Shown: positions 35,269-45,985, numbered from the stretch's first letter. The stretch: 64,000 nt of DNA from Earliella scabrosa (GCA_022605405.1 JABYQQ010000020.1:1-64000); one strand, 5' to 3'. Notes: generated by a model not told the origin, from the sequence alone. Made by a program: numbers and translations.

Positions 35269-36779
35269 TTAAACGACGGTGAAGCTGCACACAGACCGTT
35301 AGCTCAATCGTGAATCGGCCGAAGCGGCAGGAGGAGGGCACTCACTAGATCATGTCGTCGAGCGTGCCGCGCTGTGCGACGGCGACAAGGGCAGGCTGGT
35401 GGTTCGCAGCAGAGTTGATCGTCGCCATGCGGTAGAAGCCAGCGGGAAGGCCGTCCTTGATCTCCGCAGTGAGGGTGCCGTCGTTGGACTTAGCGTTGAG
35501 ACCCTTGAAGTAGGCGAACTCCTTCGAGTCGAGCGGCTCCTTCTGGTCGAGGCTTTGAAGGCGCTCAATGGTGACGTGCGAGTGGCCCTGGATGAGGCCT
35601 TGAGCGTTCACCTGCTGGGGTGCCATGTGGAACGTCGTGCCGGGGTTCGTGAAGTGGCCGAGCTCCATGTTGCGGATCGCGACGGTGACAGTGAACGTCT
35701 GGTCGGCGGGGACCGTCCCACCGTTCGCCGGGTCCACGAACTTGGCCGATGGCATCTTGTCCTGTGCGGCGATCACGCCCATCGGGGTCTGGTTGCACGA
35801 ACCCTCAAGGATCTGCTGGCCGTTCGTCTTGGCCTTGTCAGGGAACTGAAGGCAGAAGTTGATGAAGTTGTTCGTCGACGTGATCGACGGTTCCTGGCCA
35901 GCGTCCGCGCTGTATGACGCACCCAGTCAGTATGAGGGCGATCTGGACACGCATCACGAAACGTACTTCGCGTTACCGTCGTTGGCGTAGTTCTCCTGGA
36001 TGGCGGCCTGTTCGAGAGTGAGCGACGTCTGGGGGTCTCCGCCGTTGTTGCCGCCGTTCCCGCCTTGACCGCCGTTCCCGTCATTGCCGTTGCCTGCGTT
36101 CCCGCCGTTGGCCGCGTTGTCTCCGCCACGACCACCGCCGTTGTCGCCATTGCCCTGGCCATTGCCGTTTTGGCCGCCGTTCTGGCCGTCGTTCTGGCCA
36201 CCGTTCTGACCGTCGTTCTGGCCGCCGTTCTGACCGCCGTTTTGGCCGCCGTTCTGACCGCCGTTCTGACCACCATTGCCGGCATTGCCGGCATTTCCAC
36301 CGGCGTTGGCACCAGTGGCTGCGATACGAGCATCGCGGTCAGCGGGCGTCGTACAGGTGATGGACGTTCCGGGCGAGTTGACGAGCGGGAGCGAGGCGCA
36401 ACTGTATCAGACAATATCGTTCAGCCACATCGCACAAAGGGCCTGGCGAACGGCGAACGGACAACGTACACGAGTGTCGGCGCGCATGGCTGGAGCACGA
36501 ACCGGCCGCCAACGCACTGCGCGAACTGGTCGTTCACGCACGCGTTCTCGCCCTGCTGGCAGGGGGAGTCGGGGGTCAGTCCCCTGAATCGGTCGCTAGA
36601 CGAGCGCGGATGCGAGTCAGCACGCGGGAGCGAGGTGTAGGAGGGAGGAAGGCGCACTTCTCGGCGATGGCATCCTGCCCGTTCTTGAGGACGAATTCCT
36701 GTCTCCTGAGGAGGCGGAAGTTGGGGCGCGCCGAGGCGGCGAGGGCAAGGGAGAGGGCGACGAAGATGGAGTACTTCAT
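35269..36779 (-). CDS. Secreted protein with CBM19-type domain, Gly/Gln/Asn linker and conserved C-terminal domain (copy 2)
   Basis: Paralogue of 24251-25735. The start at 36779 gives MKYSIFVALSLALAASARP. The Cys-rich CBM19-type module has DSPCQQGENACVNDQFAQC, GGRFVLQPC and the NSPGTSITC-like end before DRDARIA. The C-terminal domain again contains GVIAAQDKMPSAKFV, TVTVAIRNMELGHFTNP and ANHQPALVAVAQRG, and the protein ends FTVV at 35269. The main difference is the linker: here repeats of the type GGQNGGQN and QNDGQN (36060-36300) replace the GGNGGN of copy 1. Exon structure is the same in both. Likely a secreted wall-associated, possibly chitin-binding protein; no catalytic residues recognised. 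Confidence 0.85.
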
Positions 36780-36975
36780 GTCTGCTGCTGATATCTGGTC
36801 GTAATTAGGCGCGATCTACGCTGGAAAGGAGAGGCGGGGGAGTTGGACACCGGGCCACAAGCAGAAAGTAGAAGTCGATGGTCTGCGAGCGATCCCGGAT
36901 CGCGAGAAGGAGAAAAGGGGGTAAGGGGCGTGCGGTGACGAAACCGAACGAGGGCTAAGGTTGTCCGCGTCTTGC

Positions 36976-36981
36976 TTTATA
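36976..36981 (-). promoter_or_regulatory. TATA box of CBM19-type gene copy 2
   Basis: The minus strand reads ATATAAAGCAAGAC about 200 bp upstream of the ATG, matching the block at 24048-24053 in position and sequence. Confidence 0.55.
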
Positions 36982-37015
36982 TCTAATCTGCTTGTCTACG
37001 CAGCGTTGCTCGCAG

Positions 37016-38247
37016 TCGATCATGGGGGGATGAGGGATGCCGTCGCGCGCGGGGCGTGATGCGAAGATGATGGGAAATGACGGTAAGCGGCTGAGATCCA
37101 GACAGTCAACATTCGCAGTCCAAGAGCATTAATCCCGGTTCCGCATTTGCCTTGCGTGTGCGTGGAGTTGCGTCCAACGCAGCAGCGTAAGCTCTTCTAG
37201 GCTTTTGTCCACTGTAAGTCTCCGCTGCTGCACTTTGGGTAAGTATCTACACGAGAGCCGTTTCCGCATAGGTGACGTCTCCATGCGCAAGTCTCACGTG
37301 TTCTCACGGGCTCTCCTGCAGCTTCGCTCACGCTCTGCCTTGGCTCTGCCGGCGATGCGATGCGAGGATTTACATATGGGAGAGGCGGGATTTGATGGGA
37401 GATCGTGGATGTCCTTGAGATCTCGCGCGCCCGAGGAGCCAGAGCCGTGCGCATGCAGGAGAGCCTCGTAGCACGTGTGCCAGCGGTGTTGCTGCAAGTC
37501 GGCGTTTCTCACCCCGACTTGCGATTCAAGCACATTGACGCATCAGGTGCGCGACCATGGGTCCGTGTCCGTGGTGGTACATAGTTATGTTTCGACTGGG
37601 TGGAGGACGAACGCTCAGAACCGGATAGAGTCCGAGGACGAGCCTAGCGGTAGTCGAACTGCGGGAGGAACGAGGATCATGTCTGTGGCAGATCGTGACC
37701 ATTCTGGGTGATTGTTGGCATGCGCGCGCAAATATTGCTCTGCCTCGAGAAGAGATGGTTGTTGATAGCCTGAGACGGGCGTAGCGAGTAAAACCGTGCT
37801 AACGGAGACTATTAGTGATCAGCGAGAGGTGTATCGGTGAGGGTACGTGGGGCAAAGCTGCAGGGACCCACCCTTCAAGGTATCAACGGCAAGTAGCAAG
37901 GGCCATCCATCGCGGGCGAGATGTTGTTGCGGTTCTCCTCGTCGCCGGCATCGTCCTCTTAGAGAACCATTCTGGATATCTTCTTTACCACGGTCGTCTT
38001 CGACGGAGTTGCCAGGCGAGAGAGGCGTACAAATGAAAGCGATGAGGTGACTCGGGGAAGAAGAGGGCACAGGAGACTCGGAAGTCGGAAACCTGGCGAG
38101 TCACCGGCCCGGCCGCGCCGTGCTGGTTCAAATCCTCGTGGCGCAACCTTGTTCTCAAACCTTCTCAGCTCTATCCAGGTCCTCTCGAAGATCGCTTGCG
38201 GCTGCAGCCTATCTACTCAACTTTTATCCTCCAAGACTTGCTGGACG
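37016..38247. other. Intergenic region between divergent genes
   Basis: Short overlapping ORFs only. A box-B-like GGTTCAAATCC occurs near 38127 in the leader of the GH16 gene, but no tRNA fold is convincing. Confidence 0.5.
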
Positions 38248-39273
38248 ATGTTTCTTATGAGGCTTTTTCTCTTGCTCTCCCTGGCTGGAGCAGCTGTTTC
38301 GACCGCTCTGCCTGGCAACACACCGACTGGAACTAAAGCCGTCAAACACCACGCTCGAGCTGAACGAACACATTGCATACCGTTCTTCATGAACTTCGAC
38401 TGGTCTACCTCTGGGCCTGACTTTGAACGGAACTTTGCTCCTCTCAGTCCTCCTGACTCGTACTCTCTGGATGCCGACGGTCTCAAGCTCTTCCTGGACA
38501 AGCCCGCTGGTAGGATCAACACGAAAGGGAACGTCAATGACAAGGTCGCTGAAGGGGCTACCTTCAATTCTACATTCACCGTGCGGTATGCCGACATCAT
38601 CTCATCTCGACGCCTCAGCGATTCACCCTACGCAGGTACGGCAAAGTCACCTACACCATGTCCGGCCCCGCAGTCCCTGGCGTAGTCACTGCTGCGATCC
38701 TCATCGGTGAGCGTTCCTGTCGCACCCTCCTCTCGCCTCTCGAACTCCAAGTTGCCCCCCCCATCCCCCCATCCCACGAAGCGCCGGAACGCGACGAGAT
38801 CGACATCGAGCTCCTAGGCGGCGACCCTGCACACTGGCAAACCAACGTCTTCGCGCCCGCCCCGCATGAGACGCAGCCTCTCTACAGCGCCTTCAGTTCG
38901 GTTGAAGACTACCCACACAAACCGAAGTCTGTCGCCAACACGCACGCGTACGAGATCGACTGGAGCCCGGAGCGGATAGTCTGGAGCGTCGATGGCGCCG
39001 AGGTCAGAACCCTGGAGAAAGGTGCGTTGCACACATTTCCGTGGACGTGGTGCACGGTATGACGAGGAGGTGCCCGTTGTAGGCGACACGAGCAAGAATG
39101 GTGCCCTGCACTATCCGACGCATGTCTCTCGCCTGCAGTTCGGGATCTGGGATGCTAGCTCGCCTGCTGGGACGTCCGAATGGGCGCGCGGTCCGATCGA
39201 CTGGAACAAGGCCCCGAGGAGGATGAGCGCGGTGTTCGAGAGCATCCAAGTGGAGTGTCCCTATGGGCAGTGA
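38248..39273 (+). CDS. GH16 glucanase / Crh-like transglycosylase
   Basis: Family-16 glycoside hydrolase, predicted to be secreted and to cleave or transfer beta-glucan or chitin-glucan chains in the cell wall. The in-frame ATG at 38248 is preferred because it begins a signal peptide, MFLMRLFLLLSLAGAAVSTA. The core includes CIPFFMNFDWSTSGPDFERN, GATFNSTFTVRYGKVTYTMS and, across an intron, the catalytic ERDEIDIELLGGDP with the ExDxE pattern of the family. Later segments are HAYEIDWSPERIVWSVDG and LQFGIWDASSPAGTSEWARG, then FESIQVECPYGQ at the stop. Three short introns; about 290 residues, normal. No GPI-anchor signal is evident at the C-terminus. The exact GH16 subgroup cannot be fixed by eye. 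Confidence 0.88.
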
Positions 39274-39648
39274 TTGCACGGCCGTGTGATTAGTTCATGT
39301 TTGTCTTCTCTATCGATGTGCATTATGCATCTATATCGCGTGTCAAAGGCCCTGAGTGCACCTGATACTCTGCTGGATAGCACCCTGTGCTCGTTCGGGT
39401 AAGATCTACGTCTTCGTAAACCACTGCGTCCTCGACTGACCGCATATTGCAGGCCATTTCGCCACTTGCGCGCAAGGGTGCCTCCCATCGTCGTCTCAAA
39501 TTCCTTGAACATCACCTTTGTTCCCGCCTTCATCAAGTTGTGCCCGAAGCTCGTCCTGTGGTACATCGGAGTCTTTGGCTTCTCCAATCTGGTCTTCCAT
39601 GACGCTAGCTCTCAATTCTTGGAACTGACCATAACCAACGATTACGGT
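39274..39648. other. Intergenic region
   Basis: This holds the GH16 3' flank. Open frames on both strands extend into it, including a minus-strand one with FGHNLMKAGTKVMFKEFE (39300-39590) that may be a further exon of the small gene at 39649-39951. I could not join them convincingly. Confidence 0.35.
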
Positions 39649-39951
39649 CTACGTCTTCTCCATCTCCTCCGTGAGCACCTGCCCCTCGATCAGCTTCACG
39701 AACGGGCTCACGCGTTCGTCCCGCCCGTGATGCTCTGCAGCGAGGCAGTCGACGATGATGTGCGCAGCCTGCGGACAATGGCGCTTGACGAGCCTCATTC
39801 TCAATGCACACCGATAGATGGTCCGAGGGCTCCCGTAGTCGTAAGCAGTTCCATACTCCTCGATCCGATTTCGACTGACCTGAAGCTACTACCCCGTTGT
39901 CATCCACCACACGATGTGATGATAGGGCACGAGTACGTACGCGTACGCCAT
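39649..39951 (-). CDS. Small hypothetical protein
   Basis: A two-exon model on the minus strand: exon 1 from 39951 reads MAYAYVLVPYHHIVWWMTTG; a GTAGTA...AG intron of about 93 nt follows; exon 2 gives MRLVKRHCPQAAHIIVDCLA through KLIEGQVLTEEMEKT and stops at 39649. The product would be about 69 residues. The two cysteines are spaced C-x9-C, but only one such pair exists, so it is not a typical twin CX9C protein. I recognise no family. A competing 162-codon plus-strand ORF covers the same bases. Tentative. Confidence 0.35.
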
Positions 39952-40157
39952 TGAGAACAAATTAGGTCTGACGGCTTCGCGAGAATGTGCGACATAGAGG
40001 ATCGAACCCGAGGACCGACGCAATGCCAGGCCAACTCAAATCGAGAAGCTTTGTTTCCTGCCGCGGCCGGTCGTCCATGCGGCGGCGATCTGCGTCGGTC
40101 CTCTGACAGCGAGTGAAGCACGCGTCCGAATCCGTGAGCCTTCCCCTCGCACGCGCA

Positions 40158-40163
40158 TATATA
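40158..40163 (+). promoter_or_regulatory. TATA box of the SET gene
   Basis: TATATA within GCGCATATATACCCC, about 55 bp upstream of the ATG at 40217. Confidence 0.45.
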
Positions 40164-40216
40164 CCCCGCTCTGATCGTTGCGAGGCCCCAGCGACTCTTC
40201 CTCCCCAACCCCCACC

Positions 40217-41622
40217 ATGTATCCCGGTATGCGCCGCGGCTTTCTGCTCTCGAAGCCCAAGGACAAAGGGGAGGCGCCCTCTTCGTCGACACAGGAGCCG
40301 GGCGTGCGCAGCTCGCAGTCGCAGAAGGTTCCCCATGTCACACCGGCGCTCCAGGAATCCAAACCAGCCCCAGACGCGGTACCTATCGCACACAAACCCG
40401 TCCTCATCCCTACCACTCTGTACACCCCGCCACCAGAGCTTCCGTACACAAGCGACCACAGGGGGCGGAACGCTCGTATCCGCTCTTTACCTGCATACAC
40501 CCATCCGAGGGAAGTGTCGTCTATGGTGGTGTGGTATGACGGCATGCCTCAGGAAGTCGAAGCGCTCTACCCCAACTTCCCTCACCCCTTCTCGTCGCCA
40601 TGCCCTCCCGTGTACAAGGTCGCACACATCGACGGCGCGGGACTCGGAGTGGTGGCTACAGCAGACATCCAGGCTGGTGACACAATCGTGTGCGAACGAC
40701 CACTCTTCGTCTACCCTAGCGTCATGATAGCGGATACGCAGGAGGTCGCGGAGGGCGTGTTCGAGCTTGCAATCAGGCACATGCACCCGATGAACCAGGC
40801 GCTTCTGTACGGGCTCGCGGATTGCAAGGGCAGTGCCGCCTTCTCAAAATTGGCGGGTATCATGAACACGAATTCGCTCATTCTCGGACCACTGCCTGCG
40901 TACAACTCCGCGTACGCGGGAATCGCGAGAGACATCTCGCGCGTCAACCACAGGTGAGTAGCACGTTCTTAACTACTTAGATGATATTGGACTCACGGCG
41001 CTCGTGCCACGTATGTAGCTGTGCGCCGAACGCTTGCGTGACGTGGGATCTTCCAACCTTTACATATACGCTCCGCGCCCTCCGACCCATCCGCGCAGGC
41101 GAAGAAGTCACCATATCCTACGTCTTTCGCCCCACCTCGCAGGCGGTGCGACAGAAGGAGCTGGAAGCCAAGTACGCGTTTCGCTGCAAGTGCGCGTCGT
41201 GCCAGCTCGTCGGTGCGGAGCGCGAGCAGAGCGACAAGGCGCGCGCTTTCCTCGCCCTGCGCTTGCGACGCGCGGACGAAGACGACAAGCTCTTCGAGAA
41301 GTGGCTCGCAGGTGCGACCCCTGCCGAGTCCGGTGGCCAGGTGACGGGGCTCGACGCGAGCGGGCTCAAACTTGTGGAGGCGACGTGGAGCAAGATGGAA
41401 GAGGAGCAGTGCCCGGAGGAAGACCTGTGGGGACGGGTGCTGGCGCAACTCGTGAAGGGATACTCGGTGCTGCAGGACGAGGAGCGAGTGCGAAAGTACG
41501 CGAAGAGAGCGGCGGAGCTGAGGAGGGCCTTCACGGGTGACGACGGAGGCTGGATGGCGGTCGCGGAGAACCCGCGGCGGACGGATTGGTGGGCGAAGGC
41601 TGTCGGGAGAAAAGGTGATTAA
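40217..41622 (+). CDS. SET-domain protein
   Basis: A SET-domain protein of the SMYD/SET5-like type, possibly a lysine methyltransferase. The ATG at 40217 is the first true start in frame. The N-terminal ~130 residues are unstructured. The SET domain begins VYKVAHIDGAGLGVVATADI with DTIVCERPLF, continues through DISRVNHSCAPNA (joined across an intron at about 40954-41019) and TLRALRPIRAGEEVTISYVF, and ends with the post-SET motif RCKCASCQL. These are the SAM-binding and catalytic-site signatures of the fold (NHSCxPNA and GEExxxSY). A helical C-terminal region follows, ending AVGRKGD. No signal peptide; nuclear or cytosolic. Substrate unknown. Confidence 0.88.
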
Positions 41623-41910
41623 GTCGTTGGCTGTCGTCGCCTTTGATGATCTGGCTGATTTCCGCGCACTGTGTATGCGTATGCATGTATTTCCCCGCCG
41701 ACGCGCTGAATGCATGAGCAAACAAGGACCCATATCCGCGCTCGATCGTTGACAGCAAGACTTTCTAGGCGCCGGCGCCCACCTACTATTTTCCATCTGT
41801 ATGTTTGTAGTGTCTCGCCTCCTCCATCGACTCTCGTGCCATGAACCCACTTTACCAGGAGTCTCCGAGGTTGGTCCCGGTCTCTGCAGCTGCGCTCCCA
41901 CATTTCGCGC

Positions 41911-42359
41911 ATGGACACGAACAAGCCAGCTCTGTCTCTACCGCAGGGTGCGAACGGGAAAGGGGGTCTTTGTCGCTCTCCCCAAGTCCCGTTATCCCCT
42001 CCTCCATCGTGTCCTGCAACCACGCGAGCTCATCCCACTGTCATCGTTGTCCCAGCCTTGCCAGGCGCCCAGACCGAGCAAAAACCGATCGCGCGCGAGG
42101 ACACCTGCCTCAACGAGTATACCCGCCGCGCCACGCAGTTGCTCACTAATGCGCACGAGGCCGCGCATCGGCTACTCCTCTCCCAGCAAATAAATAGAAC
42201 GAACAGGAGTTCATGTCCTTCATCTCTCTTCTTCCTGCCGCTAGGTGAGTTGCCCTGAAAACGCTGCGCGCGCCCGCGATAGCTGACATCTCTTCTTCCT
42301 GTTCGCTAGGATCGTCGCGCGTCTATCTGTCTGCCCTCGCTACACCGTCTATCCAGTGA
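41911..42359 (+). CDS. Hypothetical Pro-rich protein, two exons
   Basis: The frame from 41911 begins MDTNKPALSLPQGANGKGG, runs through a Pro-rich part and a charged helical part (EDTCLNEYTRRATQLLTNAH), then meets a good GTGAGT donor at about 42244. An acceptor at about 42309 continues the frame as SSRVYLSALATPSIQ with a stop at 42357-42359, only 10 bp before the next ORF. I recognise no family. It may be an upstream ORF of the repetitive-type gene that follows, or a chance frame. Confidence 0.3.
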
Positions 42360-42368
42360 AACAGGTCT

Positions 42369-43367
42369 ATGGGTGAACCAAATGGAGGGCAGGATACCTT
42401 GATATCCGGAGCGCAGCGCCTAGTCATCGCACAGTGCGAACAGCTCGTTGACATCTACAAAGACGGCTCGAACAGCAAGGCCAGCGTCATCCGATATTTA
42501 TACGACTGCATCCGAGGACCAGACAGCCCAGTCGAAGACCAGTTCATTGAGTCGACTCTCGGCACCTATGTCAACATGCTCGACGCCATTGACCGCAGCC
42601 GCGCGTCTGGTAGCACGTCAAACCACGAAAAAGGACAGGTTGAGGGATCCGCACCCCAGCCAGAACGTTTCCAGTCACGCCGTTCACGGCCCTCCTCCCC
42701 AGGATCCAAAGCAACATCTCGTGCGCCCTCCGATCAGCCCGCTGGCGGGAAGCGAGCACGCCCCGACGCGTCCGAGTTTGCTTGGGCGGCTGCCAGCGCC
42801 GAGTGTGAACTCGCCCTCCATCCCGAGTCGCGCGAAACCCTGCGCCTCCTCCGCGTCTACTCCGCAGATATACAATACGCCTGCGAAAACCTCCTCAACT
42901 CTGGCATCGCGCCTGAGTTTCCCCTGAACGAGTGGACGAACGTCCTTCTCGGACGTGCCATCGACCTCGACCACGTGTTCTCCGAGCAGTTCTCGTTCGC
43001 GGCGCGCGAGCCAGCCAAACGCATCTCAAACATGGGCGATTGGATTCTTGCATGGAACCGAGCCGCGGCTGCGATCAAAGTGGCTTTCCCCCACCGCGCC
43101 CGGGAGCTCGACCTGTATCTCGAACACATCATCCAGATGTTCGGAGCTCTCGCGCCATCTCTACAGGAACGAGTCATTCGTTACGATCGCGCTGTCAGAA
43201 AGCGCGTCGCGGCGGCGCGACACTTTCGCCTGTCCGACTTTGCAGACTTCGCCGACCTGCGCCTCATGTACATATCCTTTGTCGGTGCCGGCGTCAGCGG
43301 GAACCGCGAGTCCGCCATGGCCAAACCGGATCGCAAGCGAGCAAAATCCGAGGCGCGTCAGCGATGA
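42369..43367 (+). CDS. Intronless 332-residue protein, resembles a repetitive-element ORF of agaricomycetes
   Basis: A single uninterrupted frame begins MGEPNGGQDTLISGAQRL. A low-complexity Ser/Arg/Pro section (about residues 85-135) ends with a basic run (GGKRARP). The conserved part follows: ELALHPESRETLRLLRVYSA, LLNSGIAPEFPLNEWTNVLL, RAIDLDHVFSEQ, AWNRAAAAIKVAFPHRARE and YDRAVRKRVAAARHFRL. It ends in a basic tail (KPDRKRAKSEARQR). I recall similar proteins as multi-copy ORFs near mobile-element genes in agaricomycete genomes, possibly gag-like, but no reverse transcriptase or integrase is adjacent. The lack of introns in this intron-rich window supports a mobile-element origin. Function unknown. 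Confidence 0.6.
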   Translation: MGEPNGGQDTLISGAQRLVIAQCEQLVDIYKDGSNSKASVIRYLYDCIRGPDSPVEDQFIESTLGTYVNMLDAIDRSRASGSTSNHEKGQVEGSAPQPERFQSRRSRPSSPGSKATSRAPSDQPAGGKRARPDASEFAWAAASAECELALHPESRETLRLLRVYSADIQYACENLLNSGIAPEFPLNEWTNVLLGRAIDLDHVFSEQFSFAAREPAKRISNMGDWILAWNRAAAAIKVAFPHRARELDLYLEHIIQMFGALAPSLQERVIRYDRAVRKRVAAARHFRLSDFADFADLRLMYISFVGAGVSGNRESAMAKPDRKRAKSEARQR

Positions 43368-45797
43368 AAATCCGGTATCGGCCGACAACGCGACAACGAG
43401 TGCGGTGCAAGCACGTCTGTTCGCGCTGCGGAGGTCTTTCTTGCATTTACACGTTGTCCTAATACATGCACGGGCGTTGACAACCGTCTGCTAGCAGGAA
43501 CGAGGTTTTCTGAGTGATCCTCGCGAACATGTATAACGCATGCATCTCGCCTGTAGGTGAGCGAGTCGGGAAGATTGTAGCGGCGGAGTTCCCATTGAGG
43601 TGCTGCTCCTCCAGAAGATGATGGCCTTCGTGTCACCTTTTGTATCCACTCCCGCCTCGACCATGGCATTAGCTCGAATCACTGGCTTCGTGGTAAGGAC
43701 CCTCTCGTTCGGAGCCATGACAGCGCCACTAGTGGAAGATAGTGGTAAGTGCCCACAAAATGACCGTCGTACAAGATAGAGGGACTGGAGTGGGAGAATA
43801 GTGAGACTAGGAATGAGGCGAACATACCAGAGGTCAGGTGGACACGGCCATGCAATGCATCGTCACAGGTGTCCCGCCGTTGGAAGATGGATGAATACAA
43901 GGACTGCTCAGTGTGGGTCTTGATGGTGTGTCTGCTTGATGTGTCGAATATTGATCTAGTCGAGGAGCAGTGTGGACCTGAGTGAGCAGATAGCATCTCG
44001 CAATCACTGGCAGTAAGTCGGCATGGATGCTAGGCTAGAACGAGATCACAGCAGGTAGCAGTGGCACAGACGAGGTTTTGAGATGCTTCCCCCAGGGAAA
44101 TGCACAGTGGGCAATCGACGGACTCAACGCCCTAGCAATTGCGAGCCATCTCTGACTTGGGATCAGGGTCATCGCATCGTGGAGTCAAGATGAATGCAAG
44201 GGAAGCAGATGAGGAACGTTGAAGTGGGGTACGCACCGAACCCTCTGTTACCACTCGCACAGCCGCCGCCGCCGCCGAAGCCCAGCGAGAACGACGACGC
44301 TGCATAGTCACTTGCTTGACAGTTGCGAGAACTGCCTATCCTCGACTTGATTCGGATCCACCGAAGAACAGGTGCTGGGCAGGCGTTGCGAGACGTAGAA
44401 GGTGTTAAAGTCGCGACTTGTGACCTGGATATTCCAGCCAGGGTGGCCTGCCGACGGCAGGTGTCCTTCTGGCCTGCTCTGATGATGTCCGTTTCTGCTG
44501 CGCTGTGTAGGCAAAGTCATCTACCGGTAAACCCTGCTGTGCCGTGAATATATGAAGCAAAGAAGCAACCCGGTCCGGCGTGGGACTCAGCTGAACTGAA
44601 CGATAGAGGGATGGTACAATGCGTGAATGTGATGATTGCATGCCAGCTACGCACCCGAGACACCCACCGTGCACACGTACCCGTGTCATGAAAGAAGGGT
44701 GTCCATGACGTTTGGTATCAACGGCCGTGCATCGAGCTCTTCTATGTCGTTCGGGTAGAAATTGACGGGGAACTACTCCATGCGGCCGGCTCAAAGGTTC
44801 AAGTCATGTACATACCGCGTGAGAAGCGTCAATAGGCCAGGCCACTATTGTCATTGTCTCCTGACTTCGAGAAGCCGACAATGGCTTCCCCGCAGCCTGG
44901 CCGTCAAGGAGACGATGGTTCAATAGTAGTATTCGTGCAACTATTTTTGGAATGAGAGAAGCGCTGGGGAAGTGTGGCAGAGCTGGGAACTTGGACAGCA
45001 TGATGTATACTGCCAGGCTCAGTTCTTGAAGTGACAGCGGACGGCGCAAGGGCGATGCTCGTAGGGATTGAGCGGAGATGCTGGAGGGACGCACTACGAC
45101 ATCTTCTGGCTGCAGTGGCCATCCGACTGGAGGTCTGCGCGACGACGCTGCTCTTCACGTTGGTCTTGCAAAGCCGTGCAGTCCGATGAGAGCGGAATCA
45201 GAGTGTAGGATTGTGTACTGCATATCCGGGCCTGGGAGAGTAGTGCAGAACTTACGTATTTTAGACTGTCACAAAGCCTCACAGGCGGGGCGCCCCGCTC
45301 GATGGCTATGCTAAACTATGGCTTGACGTGTCTCCTCGTTATCGTTGCTTTCCGCACTCCGCACTCGTCCACAAACAGATCGTATGCATCCTTGGGTGTT
45401 CGCCATCCGCCATTCTTGCTGCTTCTGCTCCTCGAGGCTGTTCCATAGAGCCCAAATAACGTCAGTTTCCGCGCCATCCTGACAACCGTTTCACCATCAT
45501 GTCAACTCTAGAACGCCTGATGTGAGTTCAGACGTTCCAGAAGGGAGTCCTATAGCAGTTCACGGGAATCCGTCACTCACCAGCGATCATCTCGAACACG
45601 ATTCGCATAGCTTGAACGCGTAACAGTCGTGCTTGAGCGACTTCTGCGCCCTGTGCCAGCCAATCAAGGACAAGGCCGACGTTCGAGTTAACTGTCATAC
45701 CCGCCGTCCCCGTGTGGTTCACTTCGAGCAACAGTTCACTGAGTGCATGGTAACCTATGGTCACATTGACGAACAGATGAGCCTACCTCGGAACCTG
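43368..45797. other. 2.4-kb gene-poor region
   Basis: No complete gene is recognised. Minus-strand frames at 44405-44794 contain SLYRSVQLSPTPDRVASLL, reminiscent of fungal F-box proteins, and are listed as a possible relic. A minus-strand Gly-run (FSLGFGGGGGCASGNRGF) near 44240-44310 ends at a GTGCGT donor but has no partner exon I could find. The right end, from about 45600, belongs to the Egh16-like duplicated block. Confidence 0.4.
44405..44794 (-). pseudogene. Possible F-box gene relic
   Basis: A frame on the minus strand contains HSRIVPSLYRSVQLSPTPDR followed by VASLLHIFTAQQGLP, which looks like the post-F-box part of fungal F-box proteins. No F-box core and no LRR continuation in frame. 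Weak. Confidence 0.2.
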
Positions 45798-45805
45798 TAT
45801 ATATA
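45798..45805 (+). promoter_or_regulatory. TATA box of Egh16-like copy 1
   Basis: TATATATA within CTGTATATATAGTCCC, about 185 bp before the ATG. Copy 2 has a comparable ATATATAG upstream in the same context. Confidence 0.45.
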
Positions 45806-45985
45806 GTCCCTCCGTCGGGGATGGTGGCTCCTCAGCTTGCTCCTTCCACAACGCACCGAGGCCGGATCCTCTTCACGAACATCGTCGACTTCGTCTCTTC
45901 CCCCTTGTCCAAACTCCTGCCGGTCTTCAGGCCTTCCAGTTCCCCACTCACCTCGCAGCAAGTCGTTCGATCTCCTCTGCCCATC

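Larger units (their letters stand above)
35040..37015 (-). repeat. Inverted segmental duplication, right copy
   Basis: Reverse complement of the block at about 24010-25960, conserved through promoter, leader, introns and 3' flank. The two copies face each other with about 9 kb between them holding two F-box genes, the MITE and the Dsc1-like gene. Confidence 0.8.

Noticed and set aside
38100..38150. Box-B-like GGTTCAAATCC suggesting a tRNA-Ser/Leu
   Set aside because: No matching acceptor arm at the right distance and poor T-stem pairing; it lies in the leader of the GH16 gene.
39990..40050. tRNA-like sequence (minus strand, with GGGTTCGATCC)
   Set aside because: Only a box-B-like motif is present. 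The T stem does not pair well and no acceptor partner lies upstream, so neither a tRNA gene nor a SINE is supported.
40993..41901. 302-codon minus-strand ORF opposite the SET gene
   Set aside because: The plus strand carries NHSCAPNA, GEEVTISY and the post-SET cysteines; the minus frame is a shadow.
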